Below are positions 1-6,753 of a stretch of 64,000 nucleotides of DNA, one piece after another. The stretch lies in contig NZ_JBDZDN010000003.1 of the NCBI RefSeq assembly GCF_040049215.1, positions 1-64,000 on the forward strand, written 5' to 3'. The position numbers and the translations under genes were made by a program. The DNA is from Mesorhizobium_K sp040049215 (lineage in GTDB: Bacteria; Pseudomonadota; Alphaproteobacteria; Rhizobiales; Rhizobiaceae). Under the pieces are notes generated by a model. It saw nothing but the letters and a program-made list of their open reading frames with translations, ran no database searches and was not told the origin of the DNA. Numbering within the stretch: position 1 is the stretch's first letter; each line of letters opens with the position of its first letter.

Positions 1-40
1 GTTCGGCGGAGCGTTTGCCGCCAGTCGACTTCGAATTCAT
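1..40 (-). CDS. possible start of a leftward gene (partial)
   Basis: Read on the minus strand, an ATG at 38-40 is preceded by a purine-rich AAGGAA about six bases upstream and opens a frame starting MNSKSTGG that runs off the left edge with no stop. If real, it diverges from the GTA cluster. The + strand also has an open frame ending at a TAA at 78-80, which could instead be the C-terminus of a rightward gene, but those residues do not resemble the portal C-termini I know. Thirteen codons cannot settle the choice. Confidence 0.3.
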   Translation of the reverse strand, partial: MNSKSTGGKRSAE

Positions 41-71
41 GTTCGTTCCTTCGTCTCCGACGAGAACGAAC
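41..71. repeat. inverted repeat upstream of the GTA block
   Basis: GTTCGTTC at 41-48 is repeated in inverse as GAACGAAC at 64-71, with further partial complementarity (CGTC/GACG) inside. It touches the possible leftward start codon and lies about 100 bases before the first GTA gene. It could be an operator or a hairpin. No T-run follows, so it is not an intrinsic terminator. Confidence 0.35.
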
Positions 72-173
72 ACTCCTTAAATCACACCCTCATTTCTGTG
101 CCATAGGCGCTGATCCCGGACAGTGAAGATGAATAGCGCTTCGGCCGACCAGAATGAACATGGGAGATTTGGC

Positions 174-479
174 ATGACGGATATTTCCGGCACGGGCTGG
201 CTATGGGCGGCCAAGGGCGCCGGCGCGGTCGCGGGGTCCGCGATCTCGCTGGCCTACATCCTGCCGCAGGGCAGGCGCGAGGCGGCGGTGCGCTTCGCGG
301 TGGGCGTGGTCTGCGGCCTTGTCTTCGGCGGAACGGCCGGGCTGAAGATCGCGGTAGAACTCGGCGTCGATCAGCTGATCGGCGCGAGCGAGACGATGCT
401 GATGGGATCGGCGGCGGCGAGCCTCTGCGCCTGGTGGGCGCTGGGGGCGGTTATCAGGATGCTGAAGCGGAAAGGGTAG
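174..479 (+). CDS. GTA g3.5-position small membrane protein (DUF6107-like)
   Basis: A protein of about 101 residues with two likely hydrophobic helices (a glycine/alanine-rich one near residues 10-30 and another around 65-95) and a basic C-terminus. It occupies the g3.5 position just before the prohead protease, where rhizobial GTA clusters carry a small conserved protein of unknown function. I chose the ATG at 174 because GGGAGA lies about eight bases upstream; a GTG at 123 would add 17 residues with no clear ribosome site. Family assignment is from position and general look only. Confidence 0.6.
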   Translation: MTDISGTGWLWAAKGAGAVAGSAISLAYILPQGRREAAVRFAVGVVCGLVFGGTAGLKIAVELGVDQLIGASETMLMGSAAASLCAWWALGAVIRMLKRKG

Positions 480-504
480 GGCGGCAAGGGGTGAGGTTGG
501 CGGG

Positions 505-560
505 CCACCACCCCCCTCTGTCCTGCCGGACATCTCCCCCTCAAGGGGGGGAGATTGGCC
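505..560. repeat. rhizobial palindromic intergenic repeat
   Basis: The stretch between g3.5 and the protease gene contains a CCCCCCTCTGTCCTGCCGGA block followed by a hairpin, ATCTCCCCC (532-540), loop TCAA, then G-rich GGGGGAGAT ending at 555. Near-identical sequences recur between genes in many rhizobial genomes, from memory. This is a dispersed palindromic repeat rather than a gene-specific terminator. Confidence 0.6.
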
Positions 561-603
561 TGCCGCGCGGTCGGCGCAACTTCGGAAAAAAAAGGGAAAC
601 GGC

Positions 604-1287
604 ATGATCAACGAACGGAAGTTCGTCGCGCTGGCGCTCGACGAGGTCGAGCCGGACGGCGTGTTCTCGGGTTATGCGAGCCTGTTCGGCGCCGTCGACC
701 TCGGCAAGGATGTGGTCGAGAAGGGCGCCTTCGCGGCGTCGCTGGAAGCACGCGGGGCGGGCGGCATCCGCATGCTGTTCCAGCATGATCCTGCCGAGCC
801 GATCGGCGTGTGGACCGAGATCCGCGAGGATGCGCGCGGGCTGTTCGTGCGGGGACGGCTGACCAAGGACGTGGCGCGGGCGAGGGAGGTGCTGTCGCTG
901 ATGCGCGGCGGCGCGCTCGACGGCCTGTCGATAGGCTTTCGCGCGGTCAGGGCGAAGAACGATCCGAGAAGCGGCGTGCGCCGCATCCTGGAGGCGGACC
1001 TCTGGGAGATCTCGGTGGTGACCTTCCCGATGCTGCCCGACGCGCGCATCGACACCGTCAAGGGACGTGGACATCCAGGCAGGGGACGGCTGCCGACGAC
1101 CAGACAATTCGAAAGCTGGCTCACGCGGGATGCGGGGCTGACGCGAGGCGAGGCCCGGTGCGTGATCGCCAGGGGTTTTGCCGCTCTGCGCGGGCGGGAC
1201 GCCGCGCCGGATGGGAGCCTGACGGACAAGATCCGCGAGGCCACACGCATGATGACGAAAACAAGAATGTGGGAAACAACACGATGA
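604..1287 (+). CDS. GTA prohead protease (HK97 family), g4
   Basis: This 227-residue protein is an HK97-family maturation protease (peptidase U35), which cleaves the N-terminal delta domain of the capsid protein during head assembly. The catalytic pair is visible: His61 in MLFQHD and Ser109 in LDGLSIGF, with the LWEISVVTFPM block typical of the family shortly after. The C-terminal third (about 150-227) is basic and looks like the scaffold-like tail. Its TGA overlaps the capsid ATG by four bases (ATGA), so the two are translationally coupled. A purine-rich GGGAAA precedes the start at 604. Confidence 0.92.
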   Translation: MINERKFVALALDEVEPDGVFSGYASLFGAVDLGKDVVEKGAFAASLEARGAGGIRMLFQHDPAEPIGVWTEIREDARGLFVRGRLTKDVARAREVLSLMRGGALDGLSIGFRAVRAKNDPRSGVRRILEADLWEISVVTFPMLPDARIDTVKGRGHPGRGRLPTTRQFESWLTRDAGLTRGEARCVIARGFAALRGRDAAPDGSLTDKIREATRMMTKTRMWETTR

Positions 1288-2528
1288 CGGAACAAAACCT
1301 TGCCCGCGCGCCTGAGACGAAGTCGGCGGGCCCCGAACTCGCCGACGCATTCGACGAGTTCATGACCACCTTCGTGGCGTTCAAGGACGGCAACGACCGG
1401 CGCCTCGCCGAACTGGAAAGCAAGAATGCCGACGTGCTGACATCAGAGAAGGTCGACCGCATCTCCAAGGCGCTGGACGAGCAGAAGCGCGCGATCGACA
1501 ATCTGACGCTGAAGAAGATCCGGCCGGCCCTTGGGCGTGACGGGCGGGCGATGCCCAGCGAACACAAGCAGGCGTTCGACGCCTATATGCGTTCGGGCGA
1601 CGACCGCCTGATCCGTGCGCTCGACACCAAGGCGATGTCCTACGGCTCCGGCCAGGATGGCGGCTATCTGGTGCCCGACGAGACCGAGACCGAGATCGGC
1701 AAGCGGCTGGCGGAGCTGTCGCCGATCCGCTCGATCGCGACCGTGCGCCAGGTGTCGGCGGCGGTGCTGAAAAAGCCCTTCTCGATCACCGGGCCGGCGG
1801 TCGGCTGGGTGGCCGAGACGGCGGCGCGTCCGCAGACCAACACGGCCACACTTGCCGAACTTTCCTTCCCGACGATGGAGCTCTACGCCATGCCGGCGGC
1901 GACCGCCTCGCTGCTCGAAGACACGGTGGTCGACCTCGACCAGTGGATTTCGAGCGAGGTGGAAGCCGCCTTCGCCGAGCAGGAGGGCACGGCCTTCGTC
2001 GCCGGCGACGGCACCAACAAGCCGAAGGGTTTCCTCGACTACACCAAGGTCGCGGAAGTGAGCTGGGTGTGGGGACAGATCGGCTATGTCGCGACCGGCG
2101 TTTCCGGCGCGCTGCCGGCGAGCGATCCGTCCGACGTGCTGATCGACACGGTCTATGCGCTGAAGTCGGGCTACCGGCAGAACGCCAACTGGGTGATGAA
2201 CCGCAAGACGCAAGCCGCGATCCGCAAGCTGAAGGACGCCGACGGCAACTACCTCTGGCAGCCGCCGGCGGCGGCGGGGAGCCGCGCCATGCTGATGGGC
2301 TTCCCGCTGGTCGAGGCGGAAGACATGCCGGACTCTGGCGCCAACACCACGCCGATCGCCTTCGGCGATTTCAGCCGCGGCTATCTGGTCGTGGACCGCA
2401 CCGGGGTGCGCGTGCTGCGCGATCCGTATTCGGCGAAACCCTACGTGCTGTTCTACACGACCAAGCGCGTCGGCGGCGGGGTGCAGGACTTCGATGCGAT
2501 CAAGCTCCTGAAATATGGAGTGTCGTAA
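1284..2528 (+). CDS. GTA major capsid protein (HK97 fold), g5
   Basis: A 414-residue HK97-fold major capsid protein. Residues 1 to about 117 form a charged, probably coiled-coil delta domain (heptad-like stretch around 45-80) that the upstream protease should remove; the mature domain begins near the GGYLVP motif at 126-131. The N-terminal Met is set by the ATGA overlap with the protease gene. A strong intrinsic terminator follows at 2734-2770, which would let capsid message exceed that of the downstream connector and tail genes. Confidence 0.93.
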   Translation: MTEQNLARAPETKSAGPELADAFDEFMTTFVAFKDGNDRRLAELESKNADVLTSEKVDRISKALDEQKRAIDNLTLKKIRPALGRDGRAMPSEHKQAFDAYMRSGDDRLIRALDTKAMSYGSGQDGGYLVPDETETEIGKRLAELSPIRSIATVRQVSAAVLKKPFSITGPAVGWVAETAARPQTNTATLAELSFPTMELYAMPAATASLLEDTVVDLDQWISSEVEAAFAEQEGTAFVAGDGTNKPKGFLDYTKVAEVSWVWGQIGYVATGVSGALPASDPSDVLIDTVYALKSGYRQNANWVMNRKTQAAIRKLKDADGNYLWQPPAAAGSRAMLMGFPLVEAEDMPDSGANTTPIAFGDFSRGYLVVDRTGVRVLRDPYSAKPYVLFYTTKRVGGGVQDFDAIKLLKYGVS

Positions 2529-2668
2529 ATCGGTTTCTAACTCTACTCCTGCGGCCATCTGCGGGCGTCTTCTGCGCTTCCGGTGCTCACGTACTCTAAG
2601 TACGCTCCGCTCCGGTTCTCGAAGCCGCTCCGCAGCTGACTCGCAGGAGCGAGTTATCGAACCGATTT
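2527..2668 (+). repeat. long nested hairpin element, copy A
   Basis: Starting at the capsid stop codon, about 140 bases can fold into one long imperfect hairpin. Outer arms 2527-2553 and 2642-2668 pair through AAATCGGT/ACCGATTT, TAACTC/GAGTTA and CTCCTGCG/CGCAGGAG; CTGCGG (2559-2564) then pairs with CCGCAG (2630-2635). The tip (2570-2623) is the same in copy B at 4301-4355: identical 25- and 24-base halves around GTAC...GTAC, differing only in the loop (TCTAA here). I did not see a third copy of the tip in this window. Confidence 0.75.
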
Positions 2669-2733
2669 CCCGCCAATCGCCAACGTTCGCAAACCGGCTA
2701 CGGTGACAGCCTAGCAGGCTGAGCGCGGCCGTC

Positions 2734-2770
2734 GCGGCCCCGGTGTCTCTCCAGCCGGGGCCGCTCTTTT
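2734..2770 (+). terminator. intrinsic terminator between capsid and connector genes
   Basis: GCGGCCCCGG (2734-2743) and CCGGGGCCGC (2755-2764) form a perfect ten-pair GC stem with an 11-base loop, followed at once by TCTTTT. This is a textbook Rho-independent terminator shape. It ends only 24 bases before the g6 start, so it most likely attenuates rather than ends the GTA transcript. Confidence 0.7.
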
Positions 2771-2793
2771 CCTCCAGCGCAAAGATGGAAAGC

Positions 2794-3363
2794 ATGACGC
2801 TTTTTCGAACCGTCGAACCGGCGGCCGAGCCGGTGACGCTTGCCGACGTGAAGGCGCATCTGAGGATCGCTGATAACAGTGAGGACAGCCTGCTCGAAGG
2901 GCTGATCCGAGCGGCGCGCGAAGACCTCGAGCGGGCGACCGGCGTCGCGCTGATCGACCAGGACTGGCGCTTGGCGCTGGATCATTGGCCGAGCCAGGGT
3001 TGTGCACTGCTGACTGTTCATCCGGTGCGCGAGGTGTTGTCGGTGACGGCCTTCGGCACCGAAGGCGAGGCCTCGCTGATCAACCCTGAAGACTACCAGC
3101 TCGACACGCTGTCGCGGCCGGCCAGGCTGCACCTGGAGACGCGGCCCGAGCCGCTGCGCATCTTCAACGGAATCGAGATCGATTTTTCGGCCGGCTACGG
3201 CGAGGCGGGCACTGATGTGCCCGACCTCCTGAAGCGGGCGATCCTGCTGCTCGTGGGGCATTGGTATGAATTCCGCGCACATTTCGAACCGGCCGAACAG
3301 CCGGTTTCCTATCCCGCCGCCTATGATCGCATCGTCGCCTCCTACCGCTCGCGGAGACTGTGA
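2794..3363 (+). CDS. GTA head-tail connector (gp6-like), g6
   Basis: A 189-residue protein matching the phage head-tail connector family. It opens with a PVTLADVKAHLRI segment typical of gp6-like connectors and continues with helical, acidic/basic alternation. In the particle it forms the ring beneath the portal. I chose the ATG at 2794, with GGAA about five bases upstream; ATGs or alternative starts at 2743 and 2785 would add residues encoded across the terminator. Its stop overlaps the next ATG by one base (TGATG). Confidence 0.85.
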   Translation: MTLFRTVEPAAEPVTLADVKAHLRIADNSEDSLLEGLIRAAREDLERATGVALIDQDWRLALDHWPSQGCALLTVHPVREVLSVTAFGTEGEASLINPEDYQLDTLSRPARLHLETRPEPLRIFNGIEIDFSAGYGEAGTDVPDLLKRAILLLVGHWYEFRAHFEPAEQPVSYPAAYDRIVASYRSRRL

Positions 3364-3698
3364 TGCGGACGCTGTTCCTCGATCCGGGGGGGCTGCGCAG
3401 CGAGCTCGCACTGCAGGCCAGCACGCCCGTGCCCGATGGGCTCGGTGGGCATACGGAGAGCTGGGCGGAGATCGCGACGGTGTTTGCGAAGATCGAGCCG
3501 GTCACGGCGACGAGCAGCTTCGGTCCGGACCAGACGGTGGAGACGGTGACGCATCGCGTGACGCTGCGCTGGCGCAGCGGCGTCGCCAGCGGCATGCGCT
3601 TCGTCAGGCAAGGCAGGATTTTCGACATAGTGACGGTGCACGATCCGGACGATATCGGGCGCTACCTCGTGTGCCGCGCAAGGGAGACGGGACTGTGA
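3363..3698 (+). CDS. GTA head-tail adaptor (head closure protein), g7
   Basis: This 111-residue protein matches the phage head-tail joining/adaptor family (SPP1 gp16-like): a small beta-rich protein with LGGHTESWAEIATVFAKIEP near the start and the RVTLRWRSGV and MRFVRQGRIFDIVTVHD strands typical of the family. It plugs the connector and links it to the tail. ATG at 3363 is preferred over the GTG at 3360. Its last codon overlaps the GTG of the next small gene. Confidence 0.85.
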   Translation: MRTLFLDPGGLRSELALQASTPVPDGLGGHTESWAEIATVFAKIEPVTATSSFGPDQTVETVTHRVTLRWRSGVASGMRFVRQGRIFDIVTVHDPDDIGRYLVCRARETGL

Positions 3699-3883
3699 AG
3701 CTGGCGATGCAATTGACGCTTGACGGGATGATCCGCGCCATGCGCCTGAAGGTGCATACTATGGGTGAGGACTACGAAGTCGCCGAGCGCCGGGCGGCGG
3801 CGCGCAACGACGACGTGCTGGCGCTGCTGGCGGCGGAATCGCGGCGGCATGCACTGGAGGCTGGCGATGAGTTCGGCCGCTGA
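3695..3883 (+). CDS. small hypothetical protein between g7 and g8
   Basis: A 62-residue frame begins with a GTG overlapping the g7 stop (GTGA) and ends 17 bases inside the g8 gene. It encodes a charged, probably helical protein rich in Arg, Ala and Glu with no membrane segment. The tight coupling suggests it is translated. The R. capsulatus GTA has no gene here that I know of. It may be a lineage-specific connector accessory or simply a spurious frame in GC-rich DNA. Confidence 0.5.
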   Translation: MKLAMQLTLDGMIRAMRLKVHTMGEDYEVAERRAAARNDDVLALLAAESRRHALEAGDEFGR

Positions 3884-4268
3884 ACTGCAGAAGGCGATCT
3901 TCGAGGCGCTGGGTGCGAATGGCGCGCTGACCGCGCTGGTGGGCGCGCGCATCCACGATCACGCGCCGGCCAACGTCGCCTTTCCCTACCTCACCTTCGG
4001 GCGCACCAGCATCTACGACTGGAGCACCGGCACGGAGAGCGGCAGCGAGCAGCTCTTCACGCTGCATGTCTGGTCGAAAGGCAAGGGCAAGAAGGAGGTG
4101 CTGGAGATCATGGAGCTGGCCCGCGCCACGCTGCACGACGCCGCGCTCGAGCTGGAAGGCCACCGGCTGGTCAACCTCCGGCTCGAATTTTCCGAGGCCA
4201 GGTATGACGAGGATCTGTCGGTGCATCATGGACTACTGCGGTTTCGCGCAGTGACCGAGCCAGCCTGA
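3867..4268 (+). CDS. GTA tail terminator-like protein (DUF3168), g8
   Basis: A 133-residue DUF3168 protein, the family that includes GTA g8 and phage tail-completion proteins. Visible features are the N-terminal LQKAIFEAL helix, ALVGARIHDHAP, the FPYLTFGRTSIYDWS strand and a late ALELEGHRLVNLRLEF segment, all typical of the family. It should cap the tail at the head-proximal end. The ATG at 3867 lies inside the preceding small frame (17-base overlap). Confidence 0.87.
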   Translation: MSSAAELQKAIFEALGANGALTALVGARIHDHAPANVAFPYLTFGRTSIYDWSTGTESGSEQLFTLHVWSKGKGKKEVLEIMELARATLHDAALELEGHRLVNLRLEFSEARYDEDLSVHHGLLRFRAVTEPA

Positions 4269-4390
4269 TATTCAGGTGAGCCGGCCTGCAAACGGTGGCT
4301 TTCTGCGCTTCCGGTGCTCACGTACCCGAAAGTACGCTCCGCTCCGGTTCTCGAAATCCACCATTTTCGACTCGGCCTGACCCGAATCTC
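4269..4390 (+). repeat. long nested hairpin element, copy B
   Basis: Directly after the g8 stop, a second long imperfect hairpin can form. GGTGGCTTTC (4294-4303) pairs with GAAATCCACC (4353-4362) with one mismatch, and ATTCAGGT (4270-4277) faces ACCCGAAT. A competing 12-base perfect pairing, TGAGCCGGCCTG (4277-4288) with CAGGCCGGCTCA (4391-4402), also exists. The tip at 4301-4355 has the same two half-sequences as copy A but a different loop (CCGAAA). Outer arms are unrelated to copy A yet again self-complementary. Confidence 0.7.
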
Positions 4391-4449
4391 AGGCCGGCTC
4401 AAGCCGAGCGCACCCGAGACAAATTTCATCACAATCAGGAGACCGAAAA

Positions 4450-4860
4450 ATGGTCGCACAGAAGGGCAAGGACCTTCTTCTGAAAATCGACGGCGAAGCC
4501 GGCTTCGTGACGGTCGCGGGGCTGCGTTCCAAGCGCATCGCCTTCAACAGCCAGACGGTCGACATCACCGATGCGGATTCGGCCGGGCGATGGCGTGAAC
4601 TGCTCGCGGGCGCGGGCGTGCAGCGCGCGGCGGTCAGCGGCTCGGGCATCTTCAAGGATGCGCAGTCCGATGCGCTGATGCGTCAGCGCTTCTTCGCCGG
4701 CGAGATCGCCGATTGGCGGCTCGCCGTGCCGGACTTCGGCACGGTGGAGGGGCCGTTCCAGATCACCTCGCTCGAATATACCGGCAGCCACGACGGCGAG
4801 GTGACCTTCGACGTGGCGCTGGAGTCGGCGGGCCCGGTGAGCTTCACGGTGGCGGCATGA
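4450..4860 (+). CDS. GTA major tail (tube) protein, g9
   Basis: This 136-residue protein matches the phage major tail protein family (TP901-1/GTA g9 type), which polymerises into the tail tube. Typical features are the start KGKDLLLKID, the ITDADSAGRWRELL loop and a C-terminal FQITSLEYTGSHDGEVTFDVALE-type strand region near residues 100-125. A good ribosome site, CAGGAG, lies eight to ten bases upstream. Hairpin copy B lies just upstream and may set its message level. Confidence 0.9.
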   Translation: MVAQKGKDLLLKIDGEAGFVTVAGLRSKRIAFNSQTVDITDADSAGRWRELLAGAGVQRAAVSGSGIFKDAQSDALMRQRFFAGEIADWRLAVPDFGTVEGPFQITSLEYTGSHDGEVTFDVALESAGPVSFTVAA

Positions 4861-5198
4861 CGGCGAACAGAAGGCGCGGCGAGATCGACGCCACGCTAGA
4901 CGGCAAGGAGTACCGGCTCTGCCTGACGCTCGGCGCGCTTGCCGAACTGGAGGCCGCCTATGCAGCCGACGATCTCGGCGCGCTGGTCGAGCGCTTTTCG
5001 CGCGGGCGGCTGTCGGCGCTCGACATGATCCGCGTCATCGGCGCCGGCCTGCGCGGCGCCGGCAACGACATTTCCGACGACGGCGTGCGGGCCATGCGCT
5101 CGGACGAGGGCGCGGCGGGTTTCGCGGCTGTTGTCAGCGATCTCCTGACGACGACATTCGGCACGGCGCGCGCGGAAGGCGAGCCGCCAAACCCCTGA
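4857..5198 (+). CDS. GTA tail assembly chaperone (GTA-gp10 family), g10
   Basis: A 113-residue protein of the GTA-gp10 family: it begins RRRGEIDATLDGKEYRLCLT and has the LGALAELEAAY helix and ALDMIRVIGAGLRGAG region of the family. It occupies the position of lambda gpG, the tail assembly chaperone that coats the tape measure. It starts by ATGA overlap with g9. Its last sense codons (AAC CCC before TGA) form a slippery heptamer A AAC CCC at 5189-5195, and a -1 slip there would extend it into the g10.1 frame to about 198 residues. Confidence 0.88.
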   Translation: MTANRRRGEIDATLDGKEYRLCLTLGALAELEAAYAADDLGALVERFSRGRLSALDMIRVIGAGLRGAGNDISDDGVRAMRSDEGAAGFAAVVSDLLTTTFGTARAEGEPPNP

Positions 5199-5212
5199 AC
5201 GCCGCAGACGGC
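5174..5212 (+). promoter_or_regulatory. candidate programmed -1 frameshift site
   Basis: At the end of g10 the zero-frame reads CCA AAC CCC TGA, giving X XXY YYZ = A AAC CCC at 5189-5195 immediately before the stop. An SD-like GGAAGG (5174-5179) lies nine bases upstream, as in the E. coli dnaX arrangement. A small GC hairpin GCCG-CAGA-CGGC (5201-5212) begins five bases downstream. A -1 slip continues CTG AAC GCC straight into the g10.1 frame. Even a single-tRNA slip of the CCC codon along the C-run gives the same product. Confidence 0.6.
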
Positions 5213-5452
5213 AGGGCAAACGAATTTCCGTGGGACAGCGTCATGGCCGCGGCATTCGGCCTGCTGCGGCTTTCGCCCGGGGATTTCTGGTCGATGACGC
5301 CGCGCGAGATGGAACGCGCGATGAGCGTGCTCGGCGGCGAGCGGGTCGGCGCGCCGGGGCGGCATGAGTTGGCCGAGCTGATGCATAGATTTCCGGATCA
5401 TTTCACCCCCACCCCTAACCGCTCCCCACAAGGGGGAGGGGGACGAGCCTGA
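5195..5452 (+). CDS. GTA g10.1 (TIGR02216-like), probably expressed as the -1 frame extension of g10
   Basis: This frame encodes the tail-assembly protein of the g10.1 position, with the family pattern FPWD...LLRLSPGDFWSMTPREM. The first ATG (5243) falls after the FPWDSV motif, which homologues keep, and no ATG, GTG or TTG lies upstream in frame; the frame is open back to a CTG overlapping the g10 stop. It sits -1 relative to g10, the arrangement of phage G-GT chaperones. From ATG it would be 69 residues; as an extension it adds 85. The last 17 or so residues (HFTPTPNRSPQGGGG region) come from an inserted palindromic repeat. Confidence 0.7.
   Translation: MNAADGRANEFPWDSVMAAAFGLLRLSPGDFWSMTPREMERAMSVLGGERVGAPGRHELAELMHRFPDHFTPTPNRSPQGGGGRA
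5398..5446. repeat. rhizobial palindromic repeat inserted in the end of g10.1
   Basis: A CACCCCCACCCCTAACCGCT block is followed by CTCCCC, ACAA and GGGGGAGGGGGA, forming a short G/C hairpin. I recall the same block (CCCCCACCCCTAACC...CCCCACAAGGGGGAGG) as a dispersed intergenic repeat in many Rhizobiales genomes. Here it lies inside a reading frame, supplying the C-terminal residues of g10.1 up to a new stop at 5450-5452. Confidence 0.6.
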
Positions 5453-5473
5453 GCGGCGAAGGAGTAGACCCAA

Positions 5474-6049
5474 ATGGCCGAGGACGTGACCGTCAGGATC
5501 GATGCTGATACGCAGCCGTTCCAGGACGCGCTGCAGAACCTGGAAAAGCTGTCGGCGAGTTTCGGCTCGCAGCTTTCCGGCGCGCTGAAGAGTGCCGCCG
5601 TCAGCGGCAAGGATCTCGACGACATCTTGCGGCGGATCGGGCTGAACCTAGCCGGCCTGGCGCTGGAGCAGGGGCTGAAGCCGCTGCAGTCGCTGGCCGG
5701 CGGGCTGTCCTCCAGCCTGCTCAGCGGGCTGTCGGGGCTGCTGCCCTTCGCCAAGGGCGGCGTGCCGGGTCATGTGGTGCCTTTCGCTTCAGGCGGGGTG
5801 GTTTCGGCGCCGAGCTATTTCCCGATGGGCAGGAATGTCGGCGTGATGGGCGAGGCGGGGCCCGAGGCGATCCTGCCGCTGCAACGCTCGGCCGACGGAA
5901 GGCTGGGGGTGGCGGCGGCCGGCGGAGGCGCGTCCGTCAATGTCGTCTTCAACGTGACGACGACGGATGCCGCCTCCTTCCGCAAGTCCGAGGCGCAAGT
6001 GACGGGCATGCTGGCCAGGGCGGTGTCGCGGGGAACGAGGACTTTCTGA
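5474..6049 (+). CDS. GTA tape measure protein, g11
   Basis: This 191-residue protein matches the short tape measure family of GTAs. The N-terminus (1-60) is a helical segment with regular hydrophobic spacing. It is followed by a Gly/Leu-rich stretch around 65-125 and a C-terminal beta segment (ASVNVVFNVTTTDAASF). Tape measures set tail length, so 191 residues predicts a short tail, as in the R. capsulatus GTA. An AAGGAG at about 5459-5464 supports the ATG at 5474. Confidence 0.85.
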   Translation: MAEDVTVRIDADTQPFQDALQNLEKLSASFGSQLSGALKSAAVSGKDLDDILRRIGLNLAGLALEQGLKPLQSLAGGLSSSLLSGLSGLLPFAKGGVPGHVVPFASGGVVSAPSYFPMGRNVGVMGEAGPEAILPLQRSADGRLGVAAAGGGASVNVVFNVTTTDAASFRKSEAQVTGMLARAVSRGTRTF

Positions 6050-6099
6050 GGGATTTCAAGTGAGGCCGGCCTGCCAGTCCAAATCTCAACCAGGAGCGA

Positions 6100-6753
6100 A
6101 TGGTGTCGGAACTTTCGAACTTTCACGACGTGCGGTTTCCGCTCGGCGTTTCGTTCGGCGCGACCGGCGGGCCGGAGCGGCGTAACGAGATCGTCTCGCT
6201 GACCTCGGGGCGCGAGAAGCGCAATGCGCGCTTCTCGCAGTCGCGCCATCACTACGATGCAGGGACGGGCGTACGCTCGCTCGCCGACCTGCATGACGTG
6301 CTGGTCTTCTTCGAGGCGCGGCGGGGTTCGCTGCATGCCTTCCGTTTTCGCGACCCGTTCGACATGAAGTCGTGCCGGCCGGAGGAGGCGGTGTCGGCGG
6401 CCGATCAGGCGATCGGAACCGGCGACGGGACGACGGTGCGCTTCGCGTTGGTGAAGACCTATGGCGAGGGCGAGGACGCCTATCAAAGGCTGATTGCGAG
6501 GCCGGTGGCGGAGACGCTGCGCGTGGCGGTCGATGGCGTCGAAAAGGCGTCGCCCGCGGACTGGAGCTTCGATTTCTCGACCGGCGAGATCGTGTTTGCG
6601 CCGGGCAGCGTCCCCGGGACTGGCGATGCGGTGACGGCAGGCTACGAGTTCGACGTACCGGTGCGCTTCGACACCGAGCGCATCGAAATCAGCCTTACGG
6701 CCTTCAAGGCAGGGCAGATCCCGTCGATTCCGCTGGTCGAGGTGCAGCAATGA
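6100..6753 (+). CDS. GTA distal tail protein (DUF2460), g12
   Basis: A 217-residue DUF2460 protein (TIGR02217). The FHDVRFPLGVSFGATGGPERR start, the REKRNARFSQSRHHYDAG motif and the FEARRGSLHAFRFRDPFD segment are diagnostic of the family. In the GTA particle it forms the distal tail ring between tube and baseplate hub. CAGGAG about four bases before the ATG gives a good start. It ends by ATGA overlap with g13. Confidence 0.9.
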   Translation: MVSELSNFHDVRFPLGVSFGATGGPERRNEIVSLTSGREKRNARFSQSRHHYDAGTGVRSLADLHDVLVFFEARRGSLHAFRFRDPFDMKSCRPEEAVSAADQAIGTGDGTTVRFALVKTYGEGEDAYQRLIARPVAETLRVAVDGVEKASPADWSFDFSTGEIVFAPGSVPGTGDAVTAGYEFDVPVRFDTERIEISLTAFKAGQIPSIPLVEVQQ

